Assembly (NCBI RefSeq): GCF_030698175.1
Contig: NZ_JAUYNT010000028.1
Coordinates: forward strand, 62,001-126,000
From: Pseudomonas sp.
GTDB taxonomy: Bacteria; Pseudomonadota; Gammaproteobacteria; Pseudomonadales; Pseudomonadaceae
Length of the DNA stretch: 64,000 bases
Direction of reading: 5' to 3'
Each line of letters starts with the position of its first letter. Positions within the stretch are counted from its first letter, which is position 1. Below the pieces are notes generated by a model. The model saw nothing but the letters and a program-made list of their open reading frames with translations. It was not told the origin of the DNA and searched no databases. Below are positions 55,319-64,000 of this stretch, one piece after another. A program made the translations under genes and the position numbers.

Positions 55319-56077
55319 TTAGCAGAGCTCGGGGTTCTTGCTGCAGCTGCCGTAACCCTCGCTTTTCATCTGATCCAGGGCTCTTTGCAGGCGCTCGACC
55401 ACCTCGTCGGGGGTGTCCTTGTGCAGCGCCAGATAGAGTTGGGCAGAGTCGAAACTCAGCACGGTTTCCAGCCCGGTCACGCCTTCCTGCTTGGCGTAAT
55501 AACGCCAGACCGGGTTCGAGGTGGCCCACAGGTCGATCGTGCCGTTGAGCAGTTTGCGGATGTTTTCCTGGTCGCGCAGGGCGTTGGCCGGGGCCAGCCC
55601 TCGGCTTTCCAATAGCTGGCTGACCGCGGCGTTCTTGTAGGCGCCGATTTTATAAGTCTTGGCCTGCTCCAGGCTGCTGAGCTGGATGCCCTTGCCCGGT
55701 GCGGCGAGCAGCACGCTCTCATACTGGGCAATCGGGCCGACCCACTTGAACAACGGCTTGCGTTCGGCGGTCAGGGTGGTGGAGAACAGCCCGTGATTGG
55801 GCTCCTCCAGGGTCTGGCGGTAAATGCGGTCCCAGGGGAAGCGCAGGGTCAGGTTGTAGGCAATGCCGGCGCGTTTGAACATCTCGCGCACGGTGGTGGC
55901 ACTGATGCCCTGGATGTTCTCGTCGTGGGCGAAGTTCTTGTCGCCCTGCGCCATATTGAACGGCGGGAAATTTTCGGTCTGCAGGATCACCTGGTAGTTC
56001 TCGGGCAGCTCGGCGTGGGCCGTGGCCGCACCCAGAACAAGGCCGAACAGCAGGGTGGCTCTGAGCAATTTACGCAT
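55319..56077 (-). CDS. Periplasmic solute-binding protein, family 3-like, orphan
   Basis: 252 residues from the ATG at 56077, giving signal peptide MRKLLRATLLFGLVLGAATAHA. The mature part (LPENYQVILQTENFPPFNMAQG..., TTVREMFKRAGIAYNLTLRFPWDRIYRQTLEEPNHGLFSTT) matches family 3 binding proteins. The chain ends with a Cys-containing tail (GSCSKNPELC), possibly a disulphide. It lies after aspA and its terminator; no transporter genes are adjacent. Confidence 0.8.
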   Translation of the reverse strand: MRKLLRATLLFGLVLGAATAHAELPENYQVILQTENFPPFNMAQGDKNFAHDENIQGISATTVREMFKRAGIAYNLTLRFPWDRIYRQTLEEPNHGLFSTTLTAERKPLFKWVGPIAQYESVLLAAPGKGIQLSSLEQAKTYKIGAYKNAAVSQLLESRGLAPANALRDQENIRKLLNGTIDLWATSNPVWRYYAKQEGVTGLETVLSFDSAQLYLALHKDTPDEVVERLQRALDQMKSEGYGSCSKNPELC

Positions 56078-56145
56078 ACTGACCGTTCCTCGAAACACTG
56101 GATGTTCTTGCTGGCGAGCAGCCGGGTTGCTGCTCCAGCAGGTAT

Positions 56146-56176
56146 AAAAAAGGAGATGAGGGTGGGCCTCATCTCC
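56146..56176 (-). terminator. Rho-independent terminator of aspA
   Basis: On the minus strand a 10-bp stem (CCTCATCTCC and GGAGATGAGG at 56152-56161 and 56167-56176) with a 5-base loop is followed by a run of six T (complement of AAAAAA at 56146-56151). It lies 119 bp past the aspA stop and before the solute-binding gene start. Confidence 0.85.
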
Positions 56177-56294
56177 TAAAGGGCGAGGGGGAGTGACCCC
56201 CTCAGCCTGGTGAGCGTGTTCTGTGCTAGAGCCGGTATCTGGACGGCGGTCCGGGTTGGGCAATTGCGGCGGTAGTGCGCAGAGCGGGTTTAAC

Positions 56295-57719
<1,425 letters not shown>

Positions 57720-57848
57720 GATCTGTATGGCTCTTTGGCTGTACGGCATATGCCGCGATGCCAATAGATTAGGGCTTTAGCCTCAGTCGCGGCCAATGCC
57801 GTTAGTTGCTGTGGTATGCGTAATCGGCATAATGTGGCTGTGACTCGT

Positions 57849-57861
57849 ATTCTTGTCGAAT
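57849..57861. promoter_or_regulatory. Candidate LysR box between aspA and lysR
   Basis: ATTC-TTGTC-GAAT, a short palindrome fitting the T-N11-A LysR-box style (TATTCTTGTCGAAT...TA). It lies 130 bp upstream of aspA. Binding is an inference only. Confidence 0.4.
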
Positions 57862-57912
57862 CGTATGAGATATCAAACGACCCCGACACTGGTGCGACGC
57901 GGTCGATCACCT

Positions 57913-57984
57913 GGTGGGTTACGCGCCGCACCACAAGCGCATGTGGGATATAGGCCGGTGTACGGCGTCGCTAACCCACCCTAC
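57913..57984. repeat. Family A repeat, degenerate copy 5
   Basis: GGTGGGTT (57913-57920) and AACCCACC (57973-57980) form the inverted ends, extended on the right by CTAC as in the intact copies. It ends 27 bp before the lysR start, so it borders its ribosome site. Confidence 0.6.
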
Positions 57985-58011
57985 GTATTGTGCAAATCAT
58001 CAGGAGCAGCG

Positions 58012-58920
58012 ATGAATCTGGAAACCAAATGGCTGGATGATTTCGTGGCGCTGGCTGCCTGCCGCAGTTTCTCGCGGGCGGCGGAAAAACGCTTCGTCAC
58101 TCAGCCGGCGTTTAGTCGGCGGATTCAAAGCCTGGAGGCGGCGCTGGGGCTGACCTTGGTCAACCGGACGGTCACCCCCATCGAGCTGACTGAGGCCGGG
58201 TTGTTGTTCCTCAGCACCGCGCGCAACCTCACCGAGCAGCTCGGCGAAGTGGTCCGCCATCTGCACAATATCGAAGGCCAGCAGGGCGAGGTGCTGCAAA
58301 TCGCCGCCGCCCACTCGCTGACCCTGGGGTTTTTCCCGGCCTGGATGGCGCGCTTGCGCCGCGAAGGCCTGCCGCTGAATACCCGGCTGGTGGCCAGCAA
58401 CGTCGGCGAGGCGGTGCATGCGTTGCGCGAAGGCGCCTGCGATCTGATCCTCGCCTACTACGACCCGGACGCGGCGCTGCAACTGGCGCCCGAGCTGTTT
58501 CCCTCGCTGCATTTAGGCGAAACCTCGATGCTGCCGGTCTGCGCCGTGGATGCCCAAGGCTTGCCGTTGTTCGATCTGGATGGCGGCCAGAGCGTGCCCT
58601 TGCTGGCCTACAGTGCCGGGGCATTTCTCGGTCGTTCGGTGAATATCTTGCTGCGTCAGCGAGCGTTGCGCTCGACCACTGTGTATGAAACGGCGATGGC
58701 CGACAGCCTGAAAAGCATGGCCCTACAAGGCCTCGGCGTGGCCTGGGTGCCACGCCTGAGCGTGACCGCCGAACTGGCGCGCGGTGAGCTGCTGGTCTGC
58801 GGCGGTGAACACTGGCAAGTGCCGCTGGAGATCCGCCTGTACCGCAGCGCCCTGCAACGCAAGGCGGCGGTACGCTTGCTGTGGCGCAAGCTGGAGGCGG
58901 GGGTTGGCGTTGAAGGTTAG
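58012..58920 (+). CDS. LysR-family regulator next to aspA
   Basis: 302 residues from the ATG at 58012 (CAGGAGC ribosome site). LysR helix-turn-helix (WLDDFVALAACRSFSRAAEKRFVTQPAFSRRIQSLEAALG) and effector domain. Divergent from aspA; the likely target is aspA, as for the LysR gene at PA5428 beside aspA. It is convergent with the T6SS cargo island. Confidence 0.9.
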   Translation: MNLETKWLDDFVALAACRSFSRAAEKRFVTQPAFSRRIQSLEAALGLTLVNRTVTPIELTEAGLLFLSTARNLTEQLGEVVRHLHNIEGQQGEVLQIAAAHSLTLGFFPAWMARLRREGLPLNTRLVASNVGEAVHALREGACDLILAYYDPDAALQLAPELFPSLHLGETSMLPVCAVDAQGLPLFDLDGGQSVPLLAYSAGAFLGRSVNILLRQRALRSTTVYETAMADSLKSMALQGLGVAWVPRLSVTAELARGELLVCGGEHWQVPLEIRLYRSALQRKAAVRLLWRKLEAGVGVEG

Positions 58921-58975
58921 GCGTTGGTTCGCGGTACGGCGCTTCACCAAGCTTGGGATGCCTTCCCAGGCATCA

Positions 58976-59602
58976 TTATTCGCTGGGCAGGCTTTCGGCT
59001 GGCTGCAGCCTAAGCCAGCCAAGCACTCGCGGATGCTCGATAAACCAGCGCCCCTCTCGCTGCACAAGCGGCAAATGCTCCCTCGAGCTGCCATAGGGGC
59101 CTGGATTTTGCTGGGCTATTTCAATCGAAGCGGCATCAATACGGGCAATAATTGCAACGTGACCGTAGCGGTTAAACAGCCATGGACCGAACACCAGCAA
59201 GTCATCCGGCTGCGGTTGTTCGGCGCTGCCGTTGGTAAATTGTCGCATCGCCCGTTTGCTATTCAATTCACTGTCGGCGAGTAGTGAGTCGAAGAAGTCT
59301 TTGGCATGGCCGAAGGTGTCGGGCATACGGTGATCGTAGCGCTCGAAGTAATAGCGTTTGACGAACTCTACGCATTGATAACGCATGCCCAGGTTGTAAC
59401 CGTCGCTGGACAGGTTGCGACCTCGAGTCGTATTTACGCCGCCGTTGTAGTAAATGACGACGCCATTCAGTTCATCGAGCGGATCGCCAACCACATGCTG
59501 ATCGTTGGGGTTGATACGCGTGACGGCCGCATGGAGTACCAGCGTTATTAACGGCAGCAGCAGTGCGCAGGCAGCCACCAGGATGAGTCGGTGTTTGTTC
59601 AT
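58976..59602 (-). CDS. Membrane-anchored CHAP-domain amidase, candidate T6SS cargo or immunity
   Basis: 208 residues from the ATG at 59602. An N-terminal signal anchor (RLILVAACALLLPLITLVLHAA) precedes a CHAP domain with Cys77 (MRYQCVEFVKRYYFERYD), His148 (NRYGHVAIIARI) and Asn165 (IAQQN) as the probable catalytic set. CHAP enzymes cleave peptidoglycan peptides or glutathionylspermidine-type amides. Last gene of the PAAR-led cluster on the same strand. It could be a second effector or a detoxifying, immunity-like enzyme. Confidence 0.75.
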   Translation of the reverse strand: MNKHRLILVAACALLLPLITLVLHAAVTRINPNDQHVVGDPLDELNGVVIYYNGGVNTTRGRNLSSDGYNLGMRYQCVEFVKRYYFERYDHRMPDTFGHAKDFFDSLLADSELNSKRAMRQFTNGSAEQPQPDDLLVFGPWLFNRYGHVAIIARIDAASIEIAQQNPGPYGSSREHLPLVQREGRWFIEHPRVLGWLRLQPAESLPSE

Positions 59603-59678
59603 AGCGAGGGTTTTATCAGCTGTCGAAGTGAGCAACTGACGGAGCTTGTTGTTAGGCTCCGCCAAGGTGCAATTGGAG

Positions 59679-60281
59679 CTAGCGCGCCTTGCGCTCGGCC
59701 TCGTCGATTTCGGTAAAGACTTTGCGATACTCGGCTTGAGCGGCATAGTCGCCGATCACTTCTTTGACCGAGCCACCGGACAAGTCCTCGCCACTCTGGG
59801 CATCGCGCGAAAAGCTGATCACAAAGCGCCGGCCGTGCAGTGGCAGGAAGAGGTTGTAGTAGTCCCTAGGTTTATTTGGCTCGGCGAAGGCGCTGTAGGT
59901 GTAACGAATGCGCTTGCTCAGATCCGGTGGGTTGAGCAAAAACGCCTGGATATCTGTGCCTGCCAGATGGCTGTAATCGAACGCCCCCGCTGTAACGTAG
60001 GGCAGATCGTCTAACTGCTCGTGGGTAAAGCTCATCGGCTTGTTGCGCAGCATGGTCACATTGCTGGCCTCGCCGTTTTCTGCAATGTAGCGGTGCTTGT
60101 ACATACCACTGGCAAACCACTGGCTGGCATCGAACATCTCTTCGATTTCAACGCCGCCGTAATACATCATGATTTTCTTCGGCATCGCGCTTTCCTTGGC
60201 ATTGAGATAAACCCCTGCGGTAGCCATGACCGCAATCAGGGCAAGGATCCATAAAGATGTATGCAGGCGTAAGCGCCTCAT
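59679..60281 (-). CDS. Small membrane-anchored protein, candidate immunity protein
   Basis: 200 residues: an N-terminal TM (LWILALIAVMATAGVYLNA, about 9-27) and a 170-residue hydrophilic domain predicted on the periplasmic side. I recognise no family. Its start overlaps the stop of the caspase-like gene (ATGA at 60278-60281), the tight coupling seen for effector-immunity pairs. Placement at the membrane would suit neutralising an effector acting in the envelope. Confidence 0.7.
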   Translation of the reverse strand: MRRLRLHTSLWILALIAVMATAGVYLNAKESAMPKKIMMYYGGVEIEEMFDASQWFASGMYKHRYIAENGEASNVTMLRNKPMSFTHEQLDDLPYVTAGAFDYSHLAGTDIQAFLLNPPDLSKRIRYTYSAFAEPNKPRDYYNLFLPLHGRRFVISFSRDAQSGEDLSGGSVKEVIGDYAAQAEYRKVFTEIDEAERKAR

Positions 60282-61309
60282 AGCGGTTTGTATTCCAGCA
60301 AGGTTGCTGGCACGCCAGTGGGTGAGTCACCGGCGCGCACGGGGCGAACCGCACCCTCCCCATCGAGCGGATAGCCGATCAGTTGAGCGCTTTCATCACG
60401 GCTAGTGGCGTGCCGTACTATGAGTTCATCCTCCGCGCTGGCAGTTTTACGCGGTGGCAATGGGGCTGACTCGTTGGGCAGCTGGGCGCTAACGTCCTTA
60501 CTCGCCTGCCGGTGAGCGGTTAGGCGCTGCTGGTATTCGTTGAGCCGGCGCCTGTAACTCTTCATCGCCTGCGCATCGGTTTTGATCTTGTCTCTGGCGC
60601 TTTCGAGTCCGGCCCGGTCATGTGCATTGCCATAAGTCTGGTCGTAATTACTGCGCCGAGGAAAAGCCCATACCGAGGCCTGGGTAGTGTTGGCCATCAG
60701 CTGCGCCAGGCTTTTTTCGTAGTGTGGATCTTCGTCATCATTGATGTGCAGGTCGGCGTGAATACCCAGGCCAGTGCGGCAGGCGTAGGAGTAGATCTTG
60801 GCGCCGAGATCAAAAACCTCGGGCTTGAGCATCTGGGCTTGGGCATCGCGTAAACGGTAACTGTCGGCCTTCTCCAACTCATAACCGAACTCGATGGCAC
60901 CCACCAAGCCATGGGCAAAGACGTCGAGCTGTTTTATCTCGCGCTTTTTAGCGATACGCAGATTGATAAAGTCGAGCAGGTGGGCGATGGAGTCTAACTC
61001 CCGGTACTTGGCGCCGTAACGGCTTTCGACTAGATCCTTTACCGCATCAAGCAGTTTGCGTTCGTAGTCCTCGGTAAAAATCAGGAAAATTCGCTGGGTG
61101 GAGTCGTTAGCGGTTGCCGGCGGGTACAGGCGTATTTGCCGGATGCCCTGATTGATAAAACGCAGTTTGTTGCCTTGCTGCCCGCGCAGTTTTTCCATGA
61201 GGCTCATAGGCGAGGCACCGACTAGGGTGATGAAGTCTTGCTGCCGCGCAATGGGTATCTGGGTGATGGCGTGCTGATTACTGGTTTTTCCCTGATGTGG
61301 GGCGGTCAT
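60278..61309 (-). CDS. Candidate T6SS effector with caspase-like H/C dyad
   Basis: 343 residues (the ATG at 61309 is chosen because AAGGA is spaced 9 bases from it; one 9 bp upstream would give 346). The middle looks like a caspase-hemoglobinase fold: strand IFLIFTEDY, helices, strand IKQLDVFAHG with His136, and strand KIYSYACRTG with Cys180 (numbering from the longer start), resembling CHAT/DUF4347-type H-G and A-C motifs. A charged coiled-coil region (about 235-300) follows. It is encoded 12 bp after the PAAR gene, so it is likely delivered with it. Protease activity is a prediction. Confidence 0.7.
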   Translation of the reverse strand: MTAPHQGKTSNQHAITQIPIARQQDFITLVGASPMSLMEKLRGQQGNKLRFINQGIRQIRLYPPATANDSTQRIFLIFTEDYERKLLDAVKDLVESRYGAKYRELDSIAHLLDFINLRIAKKREIKQLDVFAHGLVGAIEFGYELEKADSYRLRDAQAQMLKPEVFDLGAKIYSYACRTGLGIHADLHINDDEDPHYEKSLAQLMANTTQASVWAFPRRSNYDQTYGNAHDRAGLESARDKIKTDAQAMKSYRRRLNEYQQRLTAHRQASKDVSAQLPNESAPLPPRKTASAEDELIVRHATSRDESAQLIGYPLDGEGAVRPVRAGDSPTGVPATLLEYKPL

Positions 61310-61321
61310 GGCGTCCATTCC

Positions 61322-61849
61322 TTAGAAGCTGATGCCTTGTTTCTTGAGGTGGTTGGCTGCATCTCGGCCCCAGCGTACGACCACCGACTGTGGCTGATCG
61401 GTGAATACCCGTTCGGTGTTGCCGTGGCCATTGGTGTAACCAATAAAGCGCTGGCCATCGCCGCACTCCACACAGTAGAGCGCGGCCTCTACTGGCTGGC
61501 CGCCATTTTCGTCGATGAGTTGGTACTGTTCGCTATGGCTGGGCAGTATCTGCGGTGGCGTAAAAGGCGCACTGCCCGATTGTGTGCCGACCAGCACATC
61601 GCCCGAGCCGGTAATGATGATACCGCCGTGGGCCGTGGCGCTGCCTTGGAAGGCAATCGGCTTGCCGTTGACCAAGATGCTGCCGATGCCCTCGGTGACA
61701 GTATCGCCACAGGCAGTACTGTCACCGACCCTCAGGGTGGGCAGGTTATTAATCAGCACATCGGGCGAGCCGCTGATGGTCGGGTTGGTGCCATGGCCGG
61801 GAAGCGGGCAGGCATTTAAGTCACTAAGGCGGGCGGCTGGTTTGGCCAT
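61322..61849 (-). CDS. PAAR-domain T6SS spike protein with C-terminal extension
   Basis: 175 residues. PAAR motif at the N-terminus (MAKPAARLSDLNACPLPGHG), then the beta-helical repeats with GSPDVLINNLPTLRVGDSTACG and GSGDVLVGTQSGSAP; probable zinc ligands include Cys14, His19, His74-region HGG and Cys47. The C-terminal 80 residues (EQYQLIDENGGQPVEAALYCVECGDGQRFIGYTNGHGN...) form an extra, possibly transthyretin-like domain that may recruit the next gene's product. First gene of the cluster; no T6SS core genes are in the window. Confidence 0.9.
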   Translation of the reverse strand: MAKPAARLSDLNACPLPGHGTNPTISGSPDVLINNLPTLRVGDSTACGDTVTEGIGSILVNGKPIAFQGSATAHGGIIITGSGDVLVGTQSGSAPFTPPQILPSHSEQYQLIDENGGQPVEAALYCVECGDGQRFIGYTNGHGNTERVFTDQPQSVVVRWGRDAANHLKKQGISF

Positions 61850-61944
61850 GGGTAACGTCCTTGTTTCGTTGGGAGTGGCATTCTAGTGGGCGGTGGGTAT
61901 TTTCTGCGCGGCTCAGTTCTCCTTTGTGCGGTTGAGGCGGATGG

Positions 61945-61966
61945 GCTGTATTGCCGAATACAGCCT
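61945..61966. terminator. Strong hairpin between adhA and the PAAR operon
   Basis: Perfect 9-bp stem GGCTGTATT (61945-61953) / AATACAGCC (61958-61966) with a 4-base loop, followed by TTTTCTT on the + strand. No + strand gene ends here, and on the minus strand the U-run is missing, so it may act as a weak adhA terminator or block readthrough in both directions. Confidence 0.5.
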
Positions 61967-62014
61967 TTTCTTGCTGCGAGGCGAAGAGCGGACACAGTCA
62001 ACGTTAGTCGCCGC

Positions 62015-63037
62015 CTACATCTCCAGCACCACCCGCCCCTCGATCTGCCCGCCGCGCAGCTGGTCGAGGATCTGGTTGATGTTTTCCAGCTTGCCCGTGT
62101 GAATGGTCGCCTTGACCAGGCCTTCGGCGGCGAAGTCCAGCGCCTCCTGCAGGTCGGCGCGGGTGCCGACGATGGAGCCGCTGATGCTGATGGCTTTCAG
62201 CACCACGTCGAAGATCGGTGTCGGGAAGTCGCCTGGTGGCAGGCCGACCAACGCGACTGTGCCGTGCCGCCGGGCCATGCCGATGGCTTGGCTGAAGGCG
62301 CTGGTGGATACGGCGGTGACCAATACGCCGTGGGCGCCGCCGATTTCGCGCTGAATCACCTCGACCGGATTTTGCTGTTTCGCATTGATGCACAGGCTGG
62401 CACCGAGGCTGCGGGCCAGCTCCAGCTTGCTGTCGTCCACGTCGATGGCCGCCACGTGCAGGCCCATGGCGCGGGCGTATTGCACCGCCACATGGCCGAG
62501 CCCGCCGATGCCGCTGATCGCCACCCACTGGCCGGGACGCGCGCCGGTGACTTTCAAGCCTTTGTAGACGGTGACGCCGGCGCAGAGGATCGGCGCGATT
62601 TCGGCAAAGCCGATGTTCTTTGGCAGGATGCCGACGTAATTGGGATCGGCCAGTACGTATTCGGCGTAGGCGCCGTTGACCGAATAACCGGTGTTTTGCT
62701 GGCTCTCGCAGAGGGTTTCCCAACCGGTCAGGCAGTGTTCGCAGCAGCCACAGGCGCTGTACAGCCAGGGCACGCCGACCCGGTCGCCCTCTTTCACCCG
62801 AGTTACGCCGCTGCCGACGGCGGCCACATAACCGACCCCTTCGTGACCGGGAATAAACGGCAGCGGCGGTTTGACCGGCCAGTCGCCGTCGGCGGCGTGC
62901 AGATCGGTGTGGCAGACGCCACTGGCTTCGATCTTGACCAGAATCTGCCCGGGGCCGGGCAGCGGCACTGTGACTTCTTCAAGCCGTAGTGGCTGGCCGT
63001 AAGCGTGGACGACAGCGGCTTGCATAGTCTGCTGCAT
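62015..63037 (-). CDS. adhA: Zinc-dependent alcohol dehydrogenase
   Basis: 340 residues from the ATG at 63037 (GGGAG ribosome site); a longer frame upstream is not coding. Medium-chain ADH: catalytic zinc Cys42, His65 and Glu66 ([17 protein letters not shown]), structural zinc Cys96/99/102/110 ([16 protein letters not shown]) and NAD loop [14 protein letters not shown]. Oxidises primary alcohols such as ethanol; matches AdhA (PA5427). It is separated from lysR/aspA by the PAAR island, as compared with P. aeruginosa. Confidence 0.94.
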   Translation of the reverse strand: MQQTMQAAVVHAYGQPLRLEEVTVPLPGPGQILVKIEASGVCHTDLHAADGDWPVKPPLPFIPGHEGVGYVAAVGSGVTRVKEGDRVGVPWLYSACGCCEHCLTGWETLCESQQNTGYSVNGAYAEYVLADPNYVGILPKNIGFAEIAPILCAGVTVYKGLKVTGARPGQWVAISGIGGLGHVAVQYARAMGLHVAAIDVDDSKLELARSLGASLCINAKQQNPVEVIQREIGGAHGVLVTAVSTSAFSQAIGMARRHGTVALVGLPPGDFPTPIFDVVLKAISISGSIVGTRADLQEALDFAAEGLVKATIHTGKLENINQILDQLRGGQIEGRVVLEM

Positions 63038-63164
63038 GAGTGTTCTCCCTGCGTTAGCGAACTCAAAAAATGAACCTTGAGTCTGGCCCGCGTGGGCGGC
63101 GTTGCATTGAGCCAGGGCAAGGTTGTGCGCTTTTCCCCTCGCCCGCAGACCAGCGGTCGGTGGC

Positions 63165-64000
63165 TTACACCGGCAGGCCAAACAGCTCGGTAAGAAACCC
63201 GCGGGCCACGCCGAGGTAGGCGTCGATATCCGCCTCGCTATGGGCGAAGGAGACCTGCGGGCCGGCCGACAGGATGCCGTCCCAGATGCCACGGTTGGCC
63301 ATGTACAGCCGCCGGCAATCGATAAACTCGACGTCCATCGACCGCTGCGCCTCGGCGCCATTGACCGGCAGTGCGGCGCTCAGGCAGTAGCCGCTGCGCG
63401 GGCCGAGTTGAAAGGCCTGCCAAGGCAGTTGCTGGGCATTGAAGATGGCTTGCAGGCCGTCGGCCAAGCGCTGGCCGAGTTGTTCGATGCGTTGGAAGTT
63501 GGCCTGCGTCAGCACCTGTTCCAAGCTGGCCCGCGCCGCCGTCACGGCCAGCGCCGAGGCATACAAGGTGCCGCCAGTCGCCAAACCGACCGGGCCAATG
63601 TCGCTGTCGGTAAAGCGCTCCAGGTGCCGGGCAATGGCGTCGCTCATGCCATACAGGGCAAAGGCGATGCCTGACCCCAAACCTTTGCCGAGCACCACAA
63701 AGTCCGCCTCCAGCTGCCACGCCGCAGTCAGGCCGCCGTAGGCAAACTGGAAGGTGTGGGCTTCATCTAGGCACAACAATGTGCCGTATTGCTGGGTTAA
63801 GCGGCGCACGCCCTGGAGGAACTCGGCCTGTGGTTGCACCAGCGTGCAGTTGGTCAGCGCCGGCTCGGTCAGCACCAGCGCCACGTCGTTGTGGGCCAGC
63901 GCCTGCTCGAGGGCGGGCAAATCGTTGAACGGCAGAATCAGCGTCTGCGCCGCGCTGTTTTTTGGCAGGCCCAGTTGCTCTGGGGTCACCCCGTGCTCGC
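63165..64000 (-). CDS. Class III aminotransferase (N-terminus outside window)
   Basis: At least 278 residues; the frame runs off the right edge (...[11 protein letters not shown]...). PLP-binding lysine in [16 protein letters not shown], preceded by [15 protein letters not shown], in the glutamate-1-semialdehyde aminomutase/omega-transaminase group. Substrate unknown. It lies upstream of adhA on the same strand, 127 bp apart. Confidence 0.87.
   Translation of the reverse strand, partial: EHGVTPEQLGLPKNSAAQTLILPFNDLPALEQALAHNDVALVLTEPALTNCTLVQPQAEFLQGVRRLTQQYGTLLCLDEAHTFQFAYGGLTAAWQLEADFVVLGKGLGSGIAFALYGMSDAIARHLERFTDSDIGPVGLATGGTLYASALAVTAARASLEQVLTQANFQRIEQLGQRLADGLQAIFNAQQLPWQAFQLGPRSGYCLSAALPVNGAEAQRSMDVEFIDCRRLYMANRGIWDGILSAGPQVSFAHSEADIDAYLGVARGFLTELFGLPV

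Overview
The window looks like chromosome of a Pseudomonas-type gammaproteobacterium: GC-rich by eye, with gene content and order that I recall from Pseudomonas aeruginosa. From about 2.8 to 24.4 kb it carries the origin-proximal block plsC-gmhB-glyS-glyQ-tag-lpxL-pilZ-TPR-trkA-rsmB-fmt-def-lysM-dprA-tsaC-qor-hemF-aroE-plcB-ppiC plus one further conserved gene (PA0005 to PA0028 order). From about 40.9 kb it carries a second block that sits on the other side of the origin in P. aeruginosa: zwf/hexR, a LysR gene with pyruvate carboxylase pycA-pycB, and aspA/lysR/adhA (PA5439 to PA5427 order). Locus names come from memory and were not checked by search.

Layout. 0-2.7 kb: the end of a carotenoid-cleavage oxygenase, coupled to a thiolase. 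2.8-24.4 kb: housekeeping genes (LPS heptose and lipid A acylation, glycyl-tRNA synthetase, DNA repair, K+ uptake, Met-tRNA formylation and deformylation, t6A synthesis, haem and shikimate synthesis, a secreted phospholipase C). 24.5-26.4 kb: pbpG, DinB and cupin genes. 26.7-32.8 kb: a membrane CheA-like histidine kinase followed by three periplasmic solute-binding proteins and no permease. 33-40.9 kb: VOC, an AmpG-like MFS transporter, a CrtI-like desaturase divergent from a PadR regulator with two perfect inverted-repeat operators, a DUF4349 lipoprotein, a FimV-like protein and an EamA transporter. 40.9-50.3 kb: zwf/hexR with a HexR box, a HigBA-like toxin-antitoxin pair with an operator palindrome, and the pyruvate carboxylase locus. 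50.6-58.9 kb: a matrixin-like protein with an altered zinc motif, two GNATs, a PaiB/MocR divergent pair, a solute-binding protein and aspA/lysR. 59-61.9 kb: a compact orphan type VI secretion cargo island (PAAR, caspase-like candidate effector, membrane protein, CHAP amidase) inside the aspA-lysR-adhA neighbourhood. 62-64 kb: adhA and a class III aminotransferase cut by the window edge.

Interspersed palindromic repeats are a recurring theme. At least four families (called A to D here) abut or separate genes. One family-B element with 16-bp terminal inverted repeats lies between pycR and pycA, and a longer copy separates def from fmt. Two genes (lpxL and the ppiC-type gene) are followed by decayed tandem copies of their own 3' ends; in the second case the copy forms a 22-codon micro-ORF joined by ATGA overlaps on both sides. 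The two most promising candidates for undescribed systems are the PAAR/caspase-like/CHAP island and the kinase plus orphan-binding-protein module.
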